This document shows, piece by piece, positions 1 through 8,369 of a stretch of DNA of 64,000 nt. The DNA is from CAWKKW01 sp963850345 (GTDB taxonomy: Bacteria; Acidobacteriota; Terriglobia; Terriglobales; Acidobacteriaceae). How positions within the stretch are numbered: position 1 is the first letter of the stretch; the number at the start of each line of letters is the position of its first letter. Both the position numbers and the translations under genes were made by a program. The stretch lies in assembly GCA_963850345.1 (NCBI GenBank), contig CAWKKW010000006.1, positions 124,001 through 188,000 of the forward strand, given 5' to 3'. Below the pieces are notes generated by a model. That model did not search any database, was not told the DNA's origin, and worked only from the letters and a program-made list of their open reading frames with translations.

Positions 1-447
1 CTCGATCCATGCCATGTTGATCTGAAAGAGCGTGTACGCCTCGAGTTTTTCAGAGTCGAGCCCTTCGAAGCCGGCGTCCTGCATCCGTGCTACGAATCGT
101 TCATCGGGTGCGAAGGCATAGGTTCCTACCAGCCTCATGTCATGAACAGTGCCGGAGCAAGTTAGCGTGCCCGCTTCGGCGGAGATGGTCGCGTCCGCGT
201 GCGTGCCTTCGTGGCGCAGGCTATCCGGAGTAAGTCCGCGGAGCACGGACCACGGTTCCATAGTGTTCTGATCTCCGCAGTCTTCGCGCTTGCAATCGGT
301 CCGCTGCAGTTCCAGCTGAGCGCGGTCGGCCTGCTCTGCAGCACGAATCACACAGTTGCCCTGCAGCTTGTCCATCGTGGAAGCATGCAGAAGACTCGCG
401 TTGCCGGCCATCAATACGCAGCAAATCAGTACAGATCTCGGACGCAT
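1..447 (-). CDS. Secreted repeat protein, C-terminus beyond window edge
   Basis: This reading frame opens at an ATG at 447 and stays open for 149 codons to the window edge, so the 3' end is missing. A purine-rich GGAG lies about 8 bases before the start. The N-terminus (MRPRSVLICCVLMAGNASLLHA) looks like a short signal peptide; the next 90 residues have four cysteines and no fold I recognise. Residues 118-149 (positions 1-96) match the 28-29-residue repeat at the C-terminus of the M56 protease encoded just upstream: aromatic-V-x-x-M-x-x-A-G-F, then a K-L pair and a hydrophobic run. The gene lies 135 bases downstream of the protease gene on the same strand and probably belongs to its transcription unit. 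Function unknown; by context it may be a partner or target of the BlaI/M56 system. Confidence 0.7.
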   Translation of the reverse strand, partial: MRPRSVLICCVLMAGNASLLHASTMDKLQGNCVIRAAEQADRAQLELQRTDCKREDCGDQNTMEPWSVLRGLTPDSLRHEGTHADATISAEAGTLTCSGTVHDMRLVGTYAFAPDERFVARMQDAGFEGLDSEKLEAYTLFQINMAWIE

Positions 448-582
448 CGTTGCACTCCGTTTCTTTTGAGCTTGGGCGCGGATCCGTTCCAGGACGAGGG
501 CATCTTAGGGCTTCACGGCCATGAGCCGCGAGGTCACAGAGCAATCCATTTGTCCGCTGTTACGAACTTAGGAGACTGGTCC

Positions 583-2448
583 TTACTCCGAGTCTTCTTC
601 ACCCAGTACGCCGGAGATCCGGAGCTTCACCAACTTGTCGATGGTGAGCGGGGTGAATCCATGGCGCTTGGCCGAAGCGATGAACGGACCATCGATTTGG
701 AAGACTTGCATTTGTACAAGATCACGCACCGTCGCTTCCGGGAATTGTGCCTTGACGGATTTTGCAAACTCCGGCGTCACACCCTGCACTCTCAACTCCA
801 CCAGTTTCTTTGAAGGAATGGAGTCAAAGCCGGCCGACTTCATGCCTGCTACGTATTCAGGAGAAACATCGAATATCCGATATTCCACCAGGTCTTGAAA
901 GCTGTTGGGAACGATGCCCAGCGAATGCAACCGGCTCACGTCTTCCGGCCGGACTCCCTGGACCTTCATCGCGATCAACTCGTCCACCGAAGGCTTGCCC
1001 AGTCCTGATTGCGCCATGCGCCGCGCGTATTCAGGCGTGATGCCCTGCACTCGCATGCCGATATACTTGTCCAGGTCGACATCGTAACCTGCGGCCTTCA
1101 TCTGATCGATGTAGTCGGCCTTGGCTTGCCCATTTGAGCTTTGCTTCGAGGACTTTTCCGAAGCCTTTGCGGAGGTTTCTACGTCTTGCGTAACCGCGCA
1201 AATGGCTGCTTTTGTCGAAGCTTTTGCGGATGCGGACCGTACGACCGTTTCAACCACAGCATGCGTAACGGTATTGGTTACGTTCGCGGTCGCGGTTGCG
1301 GGCGAAGCATTCTCTTCTATCATCGGACCGACGAGCAGGCTAGGCGCCGCCAGGTCGGCGTGCGGCATCGCCAGGTGTAGTTGAGCTTGGCTGTGTGCAG
1401 AGCTCTTGATGTGCAGGCTGGCAAAGACCTGAGGAATCGATACCAGGAGGATTGCCAACGCCGCGCATACGCCCAGGGCCGAAGCCGGCGTCACGTCACG
1501 AGCCGATTCCCTGGATGCGGGTTCCCCTAAGATTCGGCCGATCCGCCGCCTTAAGCTGAACCTCGACTGGTTCCCGTCGAGGGCCATCGCGAGGTGCAAC
1601 CGGTTGCGTCGTTGTTCTTCAAGCCGCAGCAATGCGCTCGCGTACACCACTGGATCGCTGCACGAGGCGATGGCCACGTCGTCGCAGCAGAGCTCGCGCT
1701 GTTGCCGTAACTTCCCGCCAATCCACCACACCGCGGGATGAAAGAAGAACAGCGTCTCCACTAATGTCTGCACCAGGTTCCAGAGATAATCGGCACGCTG
1801 AACGTGCGCCAGTTCATGTGCCAGCACCACTTCTAATTGCTCAGGATCCAGAGAGGCAATGGCCGAGAGAGGCACGAGGACGAGAGCACGGAACACGCCC
1901 ACCGTCATGGGGCCACTGATCTTTTCGCTCAAGTAGATTTCGACGTTGCGACGAATGCCCAAGCGAACTCGCACTGCATCGAAGCAGCGCTGCACAGGTT
2001 CGGGGACGGGCAGCAGAGCAGTGTGGCGCAAGCGCCGGATCAACCACCATCCTCCCAGCGTTCTTGCACCCAGGGCCATAACTCCGAGTAACCACGCAAG
2101 GTCAAGCCACACCATGAAGGTTGCGGTCTGAGGCGAAGCGAAGTGTCTCGGCTCGTTCATCGACTGCGCTGAAAAGATGGGAACAAGCGGCACCAGCGTG
2201 GCCATGTCACTCTGGCTCGAGTAAGCCGGAACCGCTGTCACGGCGCCAGATCGTACTTCTTCATACCCCAGCGTGACCACGGACGCAGTCAGCATGGCCA
2301 GCAGTGCTGCCAGTGCCAGCAGATACCGCACGTTGCTCCTGGCCCTGGCGAAAGCAAGATCGGCGACCCGGTAGACGAGCGCTATCGCAGCGGCTTGCCA
2401 GCAGAAGTGCACCAGGGTCCAGCCCAGTGCTTCCATGTGGTGTGTCAT
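583..2448 (-). CDS. BlaR1-like M56 membrane metallopeptidase with C-terminal repeats
   Basis: Predicted 621-residue membrane protease of family M56 (BlaR1/MecR1), which senses a signal and cleaves the BlaI-type repressor. Hydrophobic segments lie near residues 10-30, 40-62 and 108-130. The zinc site HELAH is at 211-215, with the third ligand probably Glu252 in RELCCDD. The last membrane helix is about 321-345. There is no penicillin-binding sensor domain. A Ser/Ala/Lys-rich linker is followed by six tandem 28-29-residue units (446-621; DNA 586-1113) with consensus aromatic-x-x-x-M-K-x-A-G-F...L-V-x-x-R-V-Q-G-V-T-P-E. The start at 2448 overlaps the repressor stop as ATGA, indicating translational coupling. 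The frame is open further upstream, but that part only shadows the repressor gene. Confidence 0.88.
   Translation of the reverse strand: MTHHMEALGWTLVHFCWQAAAIALVYRVADLAFARARSNVRYLLALAALLAMLTASVVTLGYEEVRSGAVTAVPAYSSQSDMATLVPLVPIFSAQSMNEPRHFASPQTATFMVWLDLAWLLGVMALGARTLGGWWLIRRLRHTALLPVPEPVQRCFDAVRVRLGIRRNVEIYLSEKISGPMTVGVFRALVLVPLSAIASLDPEQLEVVLAHELAHVQRADYLWNLVQTLVETLFFFHPAVWWIGGKLRQQRELCCDDVAIASCSDPVVYASALLRLEEQRRNRLHLAMALDGNQSRFSLRRRIGRILGEPASRESARDVTPASALGVCAALAILLVSIPQVFASLHIKSSAHSQAQLHLAMPHADLAAPSLLVGPMIEENASPATATANVTNTVTHAVVETVVRSASAKASTKAAICAVTQDVETSAKASEKSSKQSSNGQAKADYIDQMKAAGYDVDLDKYIGMRVQGITPEYARRMAQSGLGKPSVDELIAMKVQGVRPEDVSRLHSLGIVPNSFQDLVEYRIFDVSPEYVAGMKSAGFDSIPSKKLVELRVQGVTPEFAKSVKAQFPEATVRDLVQMQVFQIDGPFIASAKRHGFTPLTIDKLVKLRISGVLGEEDSE
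586..1113 (-). repeat. Six tandem 28-29-residue protein repeats
   Basis: Six degenerate in-frame units form the last 176 residues of the M56 protease. Five are 28-29 residues; the last has a short acidic tail. Conserved positions are an aromatic residue at 1, Met/Val near 5, A-G-F/Y near 8-10, a Leu near 17-18 and R/K-V-Q-G-V-T-P-E at the end. The similarity is in the protein; the DNA copies have diverged. Confidence 0.85.
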
Positions 2449-2849
2449 CGCGTACCTCTCCTTGCCTGAATCAGATTTCCGATCTCTTCCAGTTCCTCGG
2501 CGCTGGCTGGCTCCATTGCCAACGCGTGCATCGCCAATTGAGCCGCCGATCCTGAAAACAGTCGTTCGCTCAAGTCGCGCAGCAACTGATCCTGGGTTTG
2601 CTCCTGCGTCGCCGCCGCTCGATACACATGCGCTCTGCCAACCTCGGTGCGCTCGACCAGGCCCTTTTCCGTCATGATCTGCAAAATCTTCAACACCGAT
2701 GTGTAGCCCAGTGGGCGGACCTCGACAATCGCGTCGTGCAGCTCGCGGACTGTAGCAGATTCTTTCTCCCACAGCACTCGTAATAGTTCCAGTTCGCCTT
2801 CGGTCGGTTTCGGTAATCGACTCTGCTTACGATTCATAGCGCAGACCAT
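2445..2849 (-). CDS. blaI: BlaI/MecI/CopY-family winged-helix repressor
   Basis: A 134-residue (or 130 if started at the ATG at 2837) transcriptional repressor of the BlaI/MecI family. Residues 15-85 hold the winged helix: a typical T-x-x-E-L-E-L-L-x-V-L-W segment, then the recognition-helix region with LGYTSVLKILQIMTEKGLVER. The C-terminal part is the helical dimerisation tail that M56 proteases cut. It overlaps the protease gene by four bases, the classic repressor-sensor pair. Two palindromes immediately upstream (2851-2866, 2873-2888) are the likely autoregulatory operators. Neither start has a strong ribosome binding site; the upstream ATG directly abuts the first palindrome, so the transcript could be leaderless or begin at the inner ATG. 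Confidence 0.93.
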   Translation of the reverse strand: MVCAMNRKQSRLPKPTEGELELLRVLWEKESATVRELHDAIVEVRPLGYTSVLKILQIMTEKGLVERTEVGRAHVYRAAATQEQTQDQLLRDLSERLFSGSAAQLAMHALAMEPASAEELEEIGNLIQARRGTR

Positions 2850-2850
2850 A

Positions 2851-2866
2851 TACGAAGAGATTCGTA
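2851..2866. promoter_or_regulatory. BlaI-type operator 1
   Basis: Perfect inverted repeat TACGAA-GAGA-TTCGTA. The TACGA/TCGTA arms resemble the TACA/TGTA arms of BlaI/MecI operators. It abuts the repressor start codon. Confidence 0.7.
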
Positions 2867-2872
2867 GCTGTC

Positions 2873-2888
2873 AACGAAAACTTTCGTA
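2873..2888. promoter_or_regulatory. BlaI-type operator 2
   Basis: Inverted repeat ACGAAA-AC-TTTCGT inside a 16-base site. Its centre is 22 bases from that of operator 1, about two helical turns, so two repressor dimers could sit on the same DNA face. It also lies about 100 bases upstream of the divergent SDR gene. Confidence 0.65.
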
Positions 2889-2991
2889 CTAAGCATGAAT
2901 GTTCTGCATTTCCCACACTAAGCCTCTGCTCGCCAATCACAACCGCAGATATCGAGCAGGGCATCGAACCAAATATATTGAGGAGTCTCTG

Positions 2992-3867
2992 ATGCTTAAA
3001 GATCCACGCGAACTTGGCCCGAAACCACCTTTCCCCAAACAAGAACAGACTCACCCGGGCACGGTTCACAACTTGAATCCACCTGCGGATCACGGTGAGA
3101 CTTCCTACACCGGCACCGCCAAATTGAAAGATCGGAAAGCGATCATCACGGGTGCAGACAGCGGCATTGGCCGGGCAGTGGCGATCGCGTTCGCTAAAGA
3201 AGGCGCTGACGTGGTGCTCTCGTATCTGCCCGAGGAAGAGGCAGACGCACGCGAGGTGGTCTCACTCATCGAGAAGCAAGGCCGCAAAGCCGTCGCCCAC
3301 CCCGGAGACATTGGAACGCCGGAGTACGCCCGCTCGCTCGTCGAGATAGCGGAAAAGTCATTAGGCGGCGTCGACATTCTCGTGAACAACGCCGGATTTC
3401 AGATGACTCACGACGCCATCGATGAATTTCCTGCCGGAGAATTCGAACACACCTTTCGCACCAATGTATTTGGCACTTTCTACCTGACCCAGGCGGCGCT
3501 GCCCAGGATGAAGCCCGGCTCGTCGATCGTGAATACGACCTCGATTCAGGCGTTTGAGCCCAGCGAAAATCTGCTCGCCTATGCTGCCACCAAAGCAGCC
3601 ATCGCGAACATGACCAAGACCCTCGCCAAGATGGCCAGCAAGCAAGGTGTGCGAGTGAATGCGGTCGCCCCTGGCCCCGTGTGGACCCCTCTGATTCCAT
3701 CCACTATGGGTGAGGAGAAGACCGCCGAGTTCGGCAAGTCAACTGTATTTGGCCGGCCCGCGCAGCCTGTCGAACTCGCGCGCATCTTTGTGTTTCTCGC
3801 ATCGGATGACGCAAGCTACGCGTCGGGCGAAATCTATGGCTCGACCGGCGGCCGGACGCCGCTCTAG
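2992..3867 (+). CDS. SDR-family oxidoreductase, stress-type (YghA/YdaD-like)
   Basis: A 291-residue short-chain dehydrogenase. The first 45 residues are a Pro/Gln-rich leader with D-P-R-x-L-G-P-K-P-P-F-P, typical of the YghA/YdaD general-stress group. The NAD(P)-binding TGADSGIG motif is at 54-61 and NNAG at 132-135; the catalytic set is Ser184, Tyr197 and Lys201. A GAGGAG ribosome binding site precedes the ATG at 2992; a start 31 codons further up lacks one and would exceed the family's usual N-terminus. The gene is divergent from blaI and shares its operator-bearing spacer, so it could be co-regulated. Substrate not predictable. Confidence 0.9.
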   Translation: MLKDPRELGPKPPFPKQEQTHPGTVHNLNPPADHGETSYTGTAKLKDRKAIITGADSGIGRAVAIAFAKEGADVVLSYLPEEEADAREVVSLIEKQGRKAVAHPGDIGTPEYARSLVEIAEKSLGGVDILVNNAGFQMTHDAIDEFPAGEFEHTFRTNVFGTFYLTQAALPRMKPGSSIVNTTSIQAFEPSENLLAYAATKAAIANMTKTLAKMASKQGVRVNAVAPGPVWTPLIPSTMGEEKTAEFGKSTVFGRPAQPVELARIFVFLASDDASYASGEIYGSTGGRTPL

Positions 3868-3875
3868 CGCGACTT

Positions 3876-3907
3876 GGGCCTGCCGGCGGGCTTGCCCGCA
3901 CAGGCCC
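3876..3907. terminator. Bidirectional hairpin between convergent genes
   Basis: Nested inverted repeat: outer arms GGGCCTG/CAGGCCC and inner arms GCGGGC/GCCCGC around a TT loop. It lies between the SDR stop (3867) and the xth stop (3910). No clear U-tract on either side. Confidence 0.65.
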
Positions 3908-3909
3908 GA

Positions 3910-4674
3910 CTAGCGAAGCTCGACCGTGATCGGCGTATGATCCGAAGGTTTCTCCTGAGTCCTGGGACCGCGGTCGATCTCGCAGCCGGCTAGCCGTTCT
4001 GCCAGTTCGGGCGACAGTAGAAAGTGATCGATGCGGATGCCGCGGTTGTGTTCAAACGCCTGACGGAAATAATCCCAAAACGTGAACTGTCCGAGTTCGC
4101 CGGGGTGCAGGGTTCGAAATGCGTCCGTGTACCCCATGTTGAGCCACATCCGGTAGCGCGCTCGAGGCTCGGGCTGAAAGAGTGCATCGCGCATCCATGA
4201 GGACGGCTTGTGGCAGTCGATGTCCTCAGGGATGACGTTGAAGTCCCCGCCAATCAAGACCGGGGTTTGCTCCTCTCGCCAGGTGCTCAGCTGCTGAGTC
4301 AGCCGATCCATCCACGACAGCTTGTACTCGAAATTCTCGCTTCCCACCGGATTTCCATTCGGAAGATAAATATTCGCAATGCGCACACCGCCCGTGATCA
4401 CGTGCAGAAAGCGTGCGTGGGTGTCCGCTTCATTTCCAGTAAGCGCCGTGCTGATCGCCTCGATCGGAGTGCGCGATAATACCGCGACGCCGTTGTAGGC
4501 CTTCTGTGTGACGGCCGCGCTCTCGTAGCCCAGATCCTTAAAGACCTCGGCGGGGAACTCGGTCCCCTTCAACTCCTGCAACAGAAGCACATCCGGCTCA
4601 TGCTGATTCAACCAATTCGTGACGTGGCCAAGCCGCGCGCGAATAGAATTGACATTCCAGCTTGCGATCTTCAT
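3910..4674 (-). CDS. xth: Exodeoxyribonuclease III
   Basis: A 254-residue ExoIII/AP-endonuclease of the EEP superfamily, acting in base-excision repair at abasic sites and 3' blocked ends. It begins MKIASWNVNSIRARL, the standard family opening; Glu34 in LLQELK is a metal ligand, GGDFNV carries the catalytic Asp/Asn pair, and SDHTPI near the C-terminus carries the catalytic His. Length is normal. The start at 4674 follows GGAG and AAGGAA; ten more upstream codons are open but are not family-like. The gene faces the SDR across a hairpin and is divergent from the zinc-ribbon gene. Confidence 0.96.
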   Translation of the reverse strand: MKIASWNVNSIRARLGHVTNWLNQHEPDVLLLQELKGTEFPAEVFKDLGYESAAVTQKAYNGVAVLSRTPIEAISTALTGNEADTHARFLHVITGGVRIANIYLPNGNPVGSENFEYKLSWMDRLTQQLSTWREEQTPVLIGGDFNVIPEDIDCHKPSSWMRDALFQPEPRARYRMWLNMGYTDAFRTLHPGELGQFTFWDYFRQAFEHNRGIRIDHFLLSPELAERLAGCEIDRGPRTQEKPSDHTPITVELR

Positions 4675-4808
4675 TCCTTGTTCTCCGGCACTAGTTGGGA
4701 GCAACCCTGCACGCTTTCAACAACTTGTCGCAAGACGAACTACCCGGTGAATCTCAGCACAGGGAAACCCGTCTCTCTACGAGGCGCATCTCTAAGAGGT
4801 GTAACACA

Positions 4809-5057
4809 ATGATCAGCGAATGCTTCAATCCGGCTTGCAGGCAAGAACTGCGATATCTGCGGAGTGGGAGAGTTGTACGCGTGCTCAGAGTTACGCCAGA
4901 CGGAATCGAAGTGGAGCATTTCTGGCTGTGTGGAACATGCTACGCGGCCCACGATTTCAGCTTCGATCAAGACGGCAACCCGACCCTGACGACCAAAACC
5001 CCTCTGCAAATCGCCTCGGACCTGGAATCCTGGGTTGACCACACGTTGGTCGCATGA
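4809..5057 (+). CDS. Small zinc-ribbon-like protein
   Basis: An 82-residue protein starting MISECFNPACRQEL, preceded by AGAGGTG about nine bases upstream of the ATG. It has two cysteine pairs, C5-x4-C10 and the C-x2-C of WLCGTC, likely binding one zinc ion. Between them is a basic stretch rich in Arg and Val, and the C-terminus is acidic. Small proteins of this design are often DNA-binding or regulatory, but no function can be assigned. The upstream frame is open but overlaps the xth promoter region. Confidence 0.72.
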   Translation: MISECFNPACRQELRYLRSGRVVRVLRVTPDGIEVEHFWLCGTCYAAHDFSFDQDGNPTLTTKTPLQIASDLESWVDHTLVA

Positions 5058-5291
5058 ATCAGCCGTCTCGATCCGTCTAGCTTCGCGAACGGAGTTGAGA
5101 TGGCCCTTCGCTGGGCTTTAACCAAATTCACCCCGAACGCGAGCGGGCTGAATGGCTCGTGCCGTTCAGTGTAATCAAAGCCTACTTTCCAAGAGGTTGC
5201 TGGGCCAAGTATCACAAAAGGCTCCAGCGCTGCATCCAAGTAAGACCATGGGTGTGTGGATCTCAGTAGGTGGGTGGGCTGTTTGTTGAGA

Positions 5292-8200
5292 ATGAAGCAT
5301 TTACTAGTGAGGCGCCGGGAAGACCGCGTCAGTTTTCAAGCCCTAACAATTCGGCTGCTCTTGTTCGCGGTGTGTTTGCCTGTGTGTGCGCAGGAGAATA
5401 CCCCTGCCACAGAGTCGGCGCCCAAAACAACGCCGGCTCAGGAACGGGCTGCTCACCCTCCGTCTCCAGCATCCGAAGAGGCTCCCAAAACGGCGCCTCA
5501 AACGCAGCAGATTTTGTCGTCTTACGAGGGGCAGAACATCACGTCGATCGAGCTCGCCGGTCAGCCAAACCTAGACCAGCAGAAGTTCGCATCGGACTTT
5601 GCATTACACGCAGGCGAGCCGTTTTCCCGGCAAAAGATCGACCAAACAATGGCTGCCCTGAAGGCCCTCGGCAACTTCAAAGAAATTCAACTTCAAGTGC
5701 AGCCGGAGTCGAACGGGGTCCGCGTGTTGCTGGTACTGGAACCGGCCGTTTACTTCGGCATCTTCGGATTTCCTGGTGCGGATCGATTCACCTTCTCGCG
5801 CTTAGTTCAGGTAGCCAACTTCCCGCCGACCTCTCCCTTCAACGCGGGTGACATTCAGAGCGACAAGGATAACCTGCTCACCTTTTTCCGGCAGCAAGGC
5901 TACTTCCAGGCGGAGATTCGCCCCGAGGTGCAGTTCGATGAGGCGCACGCCATCGCAAACGTGTTCTTTCACACCACCCTCGGTCGACATGCAAAGTTTG
6001 GCGATGTGAAGATCGACGGAACGACACCTGAACAGGCGGCTGCTCTCAGTGGCGATTTGCATGGTTTCTTCGCAAGGGCAAGAGGAGCGGCCATTCGGCC
6101 AGGGAAGACCTATCATCGCAACACGATCAACAAGGCTGAAACTTATCTTCAGTCAAGACTCGAAAAGCAATCCCGCCTGGCGGCGAAGGTGAAGTTGCAG
6201 GGCGCCGAGTATCACGCCGATACGAATCGTGCCGACATCCATTTCGACGTGAACGAGGGTCCGCCCATTCATGTTCAGGTGAAGGGCGCCCATCTGTGGA
6301 GCTGGACGAAGAAGTCATTACTGCCCGTCTATCAAGGCGTAGGGGTCGATCCTGAACTCGTGCAGGAAGGCCGCGATGCGATCGAGTCCTACTTCCAAGC
6401 CAAAGGCTACTTTGACACTAAGGTCGACGCCACTTTTCACGAGGAGAAGTCCGTCGATACTATTGTCTATAACATCACTAAAGGGAAGAAGCACAAGGTA
6501 GAAGCTGTAAGCGTAACTGGGAATACGCATATCAAAACGCCCGATGTGATGGGGCAGGTCAGGGTGGAAAAGTCGCACCTGTTCTCGCCCGGAAAATTCA
6601 GCGATGAGGTTGTGCGCTCCAGTGCCAAGAGCATCACTGCCTTGTATCAATCCGAGGGATACAGCACCGTAAAAGTCACGCCGGCGGTGACCAACCGCGG
6701 ACAGAATATCCGGGTGTCGTTCACCATAGATGAGGGGCCGCAGGATGTAGTGAGCTCGCTGAAGATCGAAGGCGCAGACACCTTCCCCGCGTCAAGCTAT
6801 GCACCCAATGGCTTGAAGCTTGCCGAGGGCAGAGCTTACTCCCAGAAGTTTGTGCAATCGGACCGCGCCAACATCGTCTCTCGCTACCTTGAAGCCGGAT
6901 ATCTAACAGCAAATTTCCGCGAGACTGCGAAGGCCGTTGCGAAGAACGACCCCCATCACTTGAACGTCGTTTACCACATCTATGAGGGTCCGAAGGTAAG
7001 GACAGGTTACGTGCTTACGCTCGGTCGCCAGCACACCCAGCAACGGCTGATCAACGGAGACATCGATACCATCAAGGCTGAACAGCCCCTTACCGAAACG
7101 CAACTCCTCGCCTCCGAAAGCAAGTTGTACGAACATACAGGGGTGTTTGACTGGGCCGAGGTAGATCCGCGCAGGCAGATCACCACGCAGACGCAAGAAG
7201 ACGTGCTGGTGAAGGTGCACGAGAGCAAGAAAAATCAGATTACCTATGGCTTCGGTTTCGAACTGATCAATCGCGGAGGCAGCGTGCCCAGCGGCACGGT
7301 GGCCTTGCCTAACCTGCCACCGGTAGGCCTGCCATCCAACTTCCGTACCAGCCAGAAGACCTTCTATGGTCCTCGAGGCACATTTCAATACACGCGAAAC
7401 AACGTGCGCGGCAAAGGAGAGACAATCTCATTCACTGGGTTTGCCGGCCGCCTGGATCAGCGAACTGCCGCCTACTACATCGACCCGGTCTTTCGCTGGA
7501 CGCGCTGGTCTTCGACCACTACGGCTTCCTATGAACGAGATCAGGAGAATCCGATCTTCTCCTCGCAGATCTTTCTGGGGAGCTACCAGATCCAGCGATT
7601 TGTCGGCAGCGGGAAATCAAACGTGTTCTTCCTACGCTACGGCTACAGCAAAACTGATCTGACGCGGATCGAGATTCCAGCTCTCGTCGAAACGGTGGAC
7701 CAGCACGTTCGACTCTCCACCATCTCCGCCAACTTCACCCGCGATACGCGAGACAACGTACTCGACGAACACAAGGGCGTGCTGCAGAGCGCAGAGTTTG
7801 ACCTGAGCTCGTCGAAACTTGGTGGCAACGTCGACTTCGCGAAACTCACGCTTCAGTCGGCTTACTACAAGCGCGTCTTCAGCAACACGATATGGGCAAA
7901 TAGCCTGCGCCTCGGACTCGCACAGCCGCTCGCCGGAAGCCGCGTTCCGTTGAGCGAGAGATACTTCACCGGCGGCGGCAATTCTCTCCGCGGCTTCCCA
8001 CTCGATGGCGCAGGGCCACAACGCCAGGTCCCGGTTTGCAGCAGCGCAGCCGCCAAAAACTGCACCTTCATTCAGGTTCCAAGTGGCGGCAATGAGCTGC
8101 TCATCTTCAACTCCGAATTACGAATTCCGCTGCCCATCCGTAAAGGCCTCGGCGTAGTGGCGTTTTACGATGGAGGCAACGTGTTCCCCCGCGTAGGCTT

Positions 8201-8357
8201 CCACGACTTCACTTCGCTTTACTCGAACAACGTCGGCGTCGGGTTGCGATACGCAACTCCCGTTGGTCCTGTGCGCATTGACCTCGGCCGCAACCTCAAC
8301 CCAGTCTCCGGCGTGAAGGCTACTCAATATTTTGTCAGTATCGGTCAGGCATTCTGA
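5292..8357 (+). CDS. TamA/BamA-like outer membrane protein with about seven POTRA-like units
   Basis: A 1021-residue Omp85-superfamily protein. A signal peptide (RLLLFAVCLPVCA, then QE) is followed by a Pro/Thr/Ala-rich spacer and about seven POTRA-like units to roughly residue 640. Units end in stretches such as D-V-N-E-G-P, T-I-D-E-G-P and H-I-Y-E-G-P. The C-terminal surface-antigen barrel contains NSLRGFP, matching the conserved R-G-F motif of the L6 loop, then VRIDLGRNL and a terminal Phe as the Bam signal. The tamB-like gene begins 12 bases downstream, which favours TamA (outer-membrane assembly and inner-outer membrane bridging) over BamA. BamA has five POTRA domains and proteobacterial TamA three. 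The start at 5292 gives a reasonable signal peptide; a GTG at 5256 has no better ribosome binding site. Confidence 0.85.
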   Translation: MKHLLVRRREDRVSFQALTIRLLLFAVCLPVCAQENTPATESAPKTTPAQERAAHPPSPASEEAPKTAPQTQQILSSYEGQNITSIELAGQPNLDQQKFASDFALHAGEPFSRQKIDQTMAALKALGNFKEIQLQVQPESNGVRVLLVLEPAVYFGIFGFPGADRFTFSRLVQVANFPPTSPFNAGDIQSDKDNLLTFFRQQGYFQAEIRPEVQFDEAHAIANVFFHTTLGRHAKFGDVKIDGTTPEQAAALSGDLHGFFARARGAAIRPGKTYHRNTINKAETYLQSRLEKQSRLAAKVKLQGAEYHADTNRADIHFDVNEGPPIHVQVKGAHLWSWTKKSLLPVYQGVGVDPELVQEGRDAIESYFQAKGYFDTKVDATFHEEKSVDTIVYNITKGKKHKVEAVSVTGNTHIKTPDVMGQVRVEKSHLFSPGKFSDEVVRSSAKSITALYQSEGYSTVKVTPAVTNRGQNIRVSFTIDEGPQDVVSSLKIEGADTFPASSYAPNGLKLAEGRAYSQKFVQSDRANIVSRYLEAGYLTANFRETAKAVAKNDPHHLNVVYHIYEGPKVRTGYVLTLGRQHTQQRLINGDIDTIKAEQPLTETQLLASESKLYEHTGVFDWAEVDPRRQITTQTQEDVLVKVHESKKNQITYGFGFELINRGGSVPSGTVALPNLPPVGLPSNFRTSQKTFYGPRGTFQYTRNNVRGKGETISFTGFAGRLDQRTAAYYIDPVFRWTRWSSTTTASYERDQENPIFSSQIFLGSYQIQRFVGSGKSNVFFLRYGYSKTDLTRIEIPALVETVDQHVRLSTISANFTRDTRDNVLDEHKGVLQSAEFDLSSSKLGGNVDFAKLTLQSAYYKRVFSNTIWANSLRLGLAQPLAGSRVPLSERYFTGGGNSLRGFPLDGAGPQRQVPVCSSAAAKNCTFIQVPSGGNELLIFNSELRIPLPIRKGLGVVAFYDGGNVFPRVGFHDFTSLYSNNVGVGLRYATPVGPVRIDLGRNLNPVSGVKATQYFVSIGQAF

Positions 8358-8369
8358 GCGAGGGTCCCC

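Noticed and set aside
2449..2772. A 108-codon N-terminal extension of the M56 protease
   Set aside because: It only shadows the blaI gene in another frame; the ATGA overlap gives the natural start.
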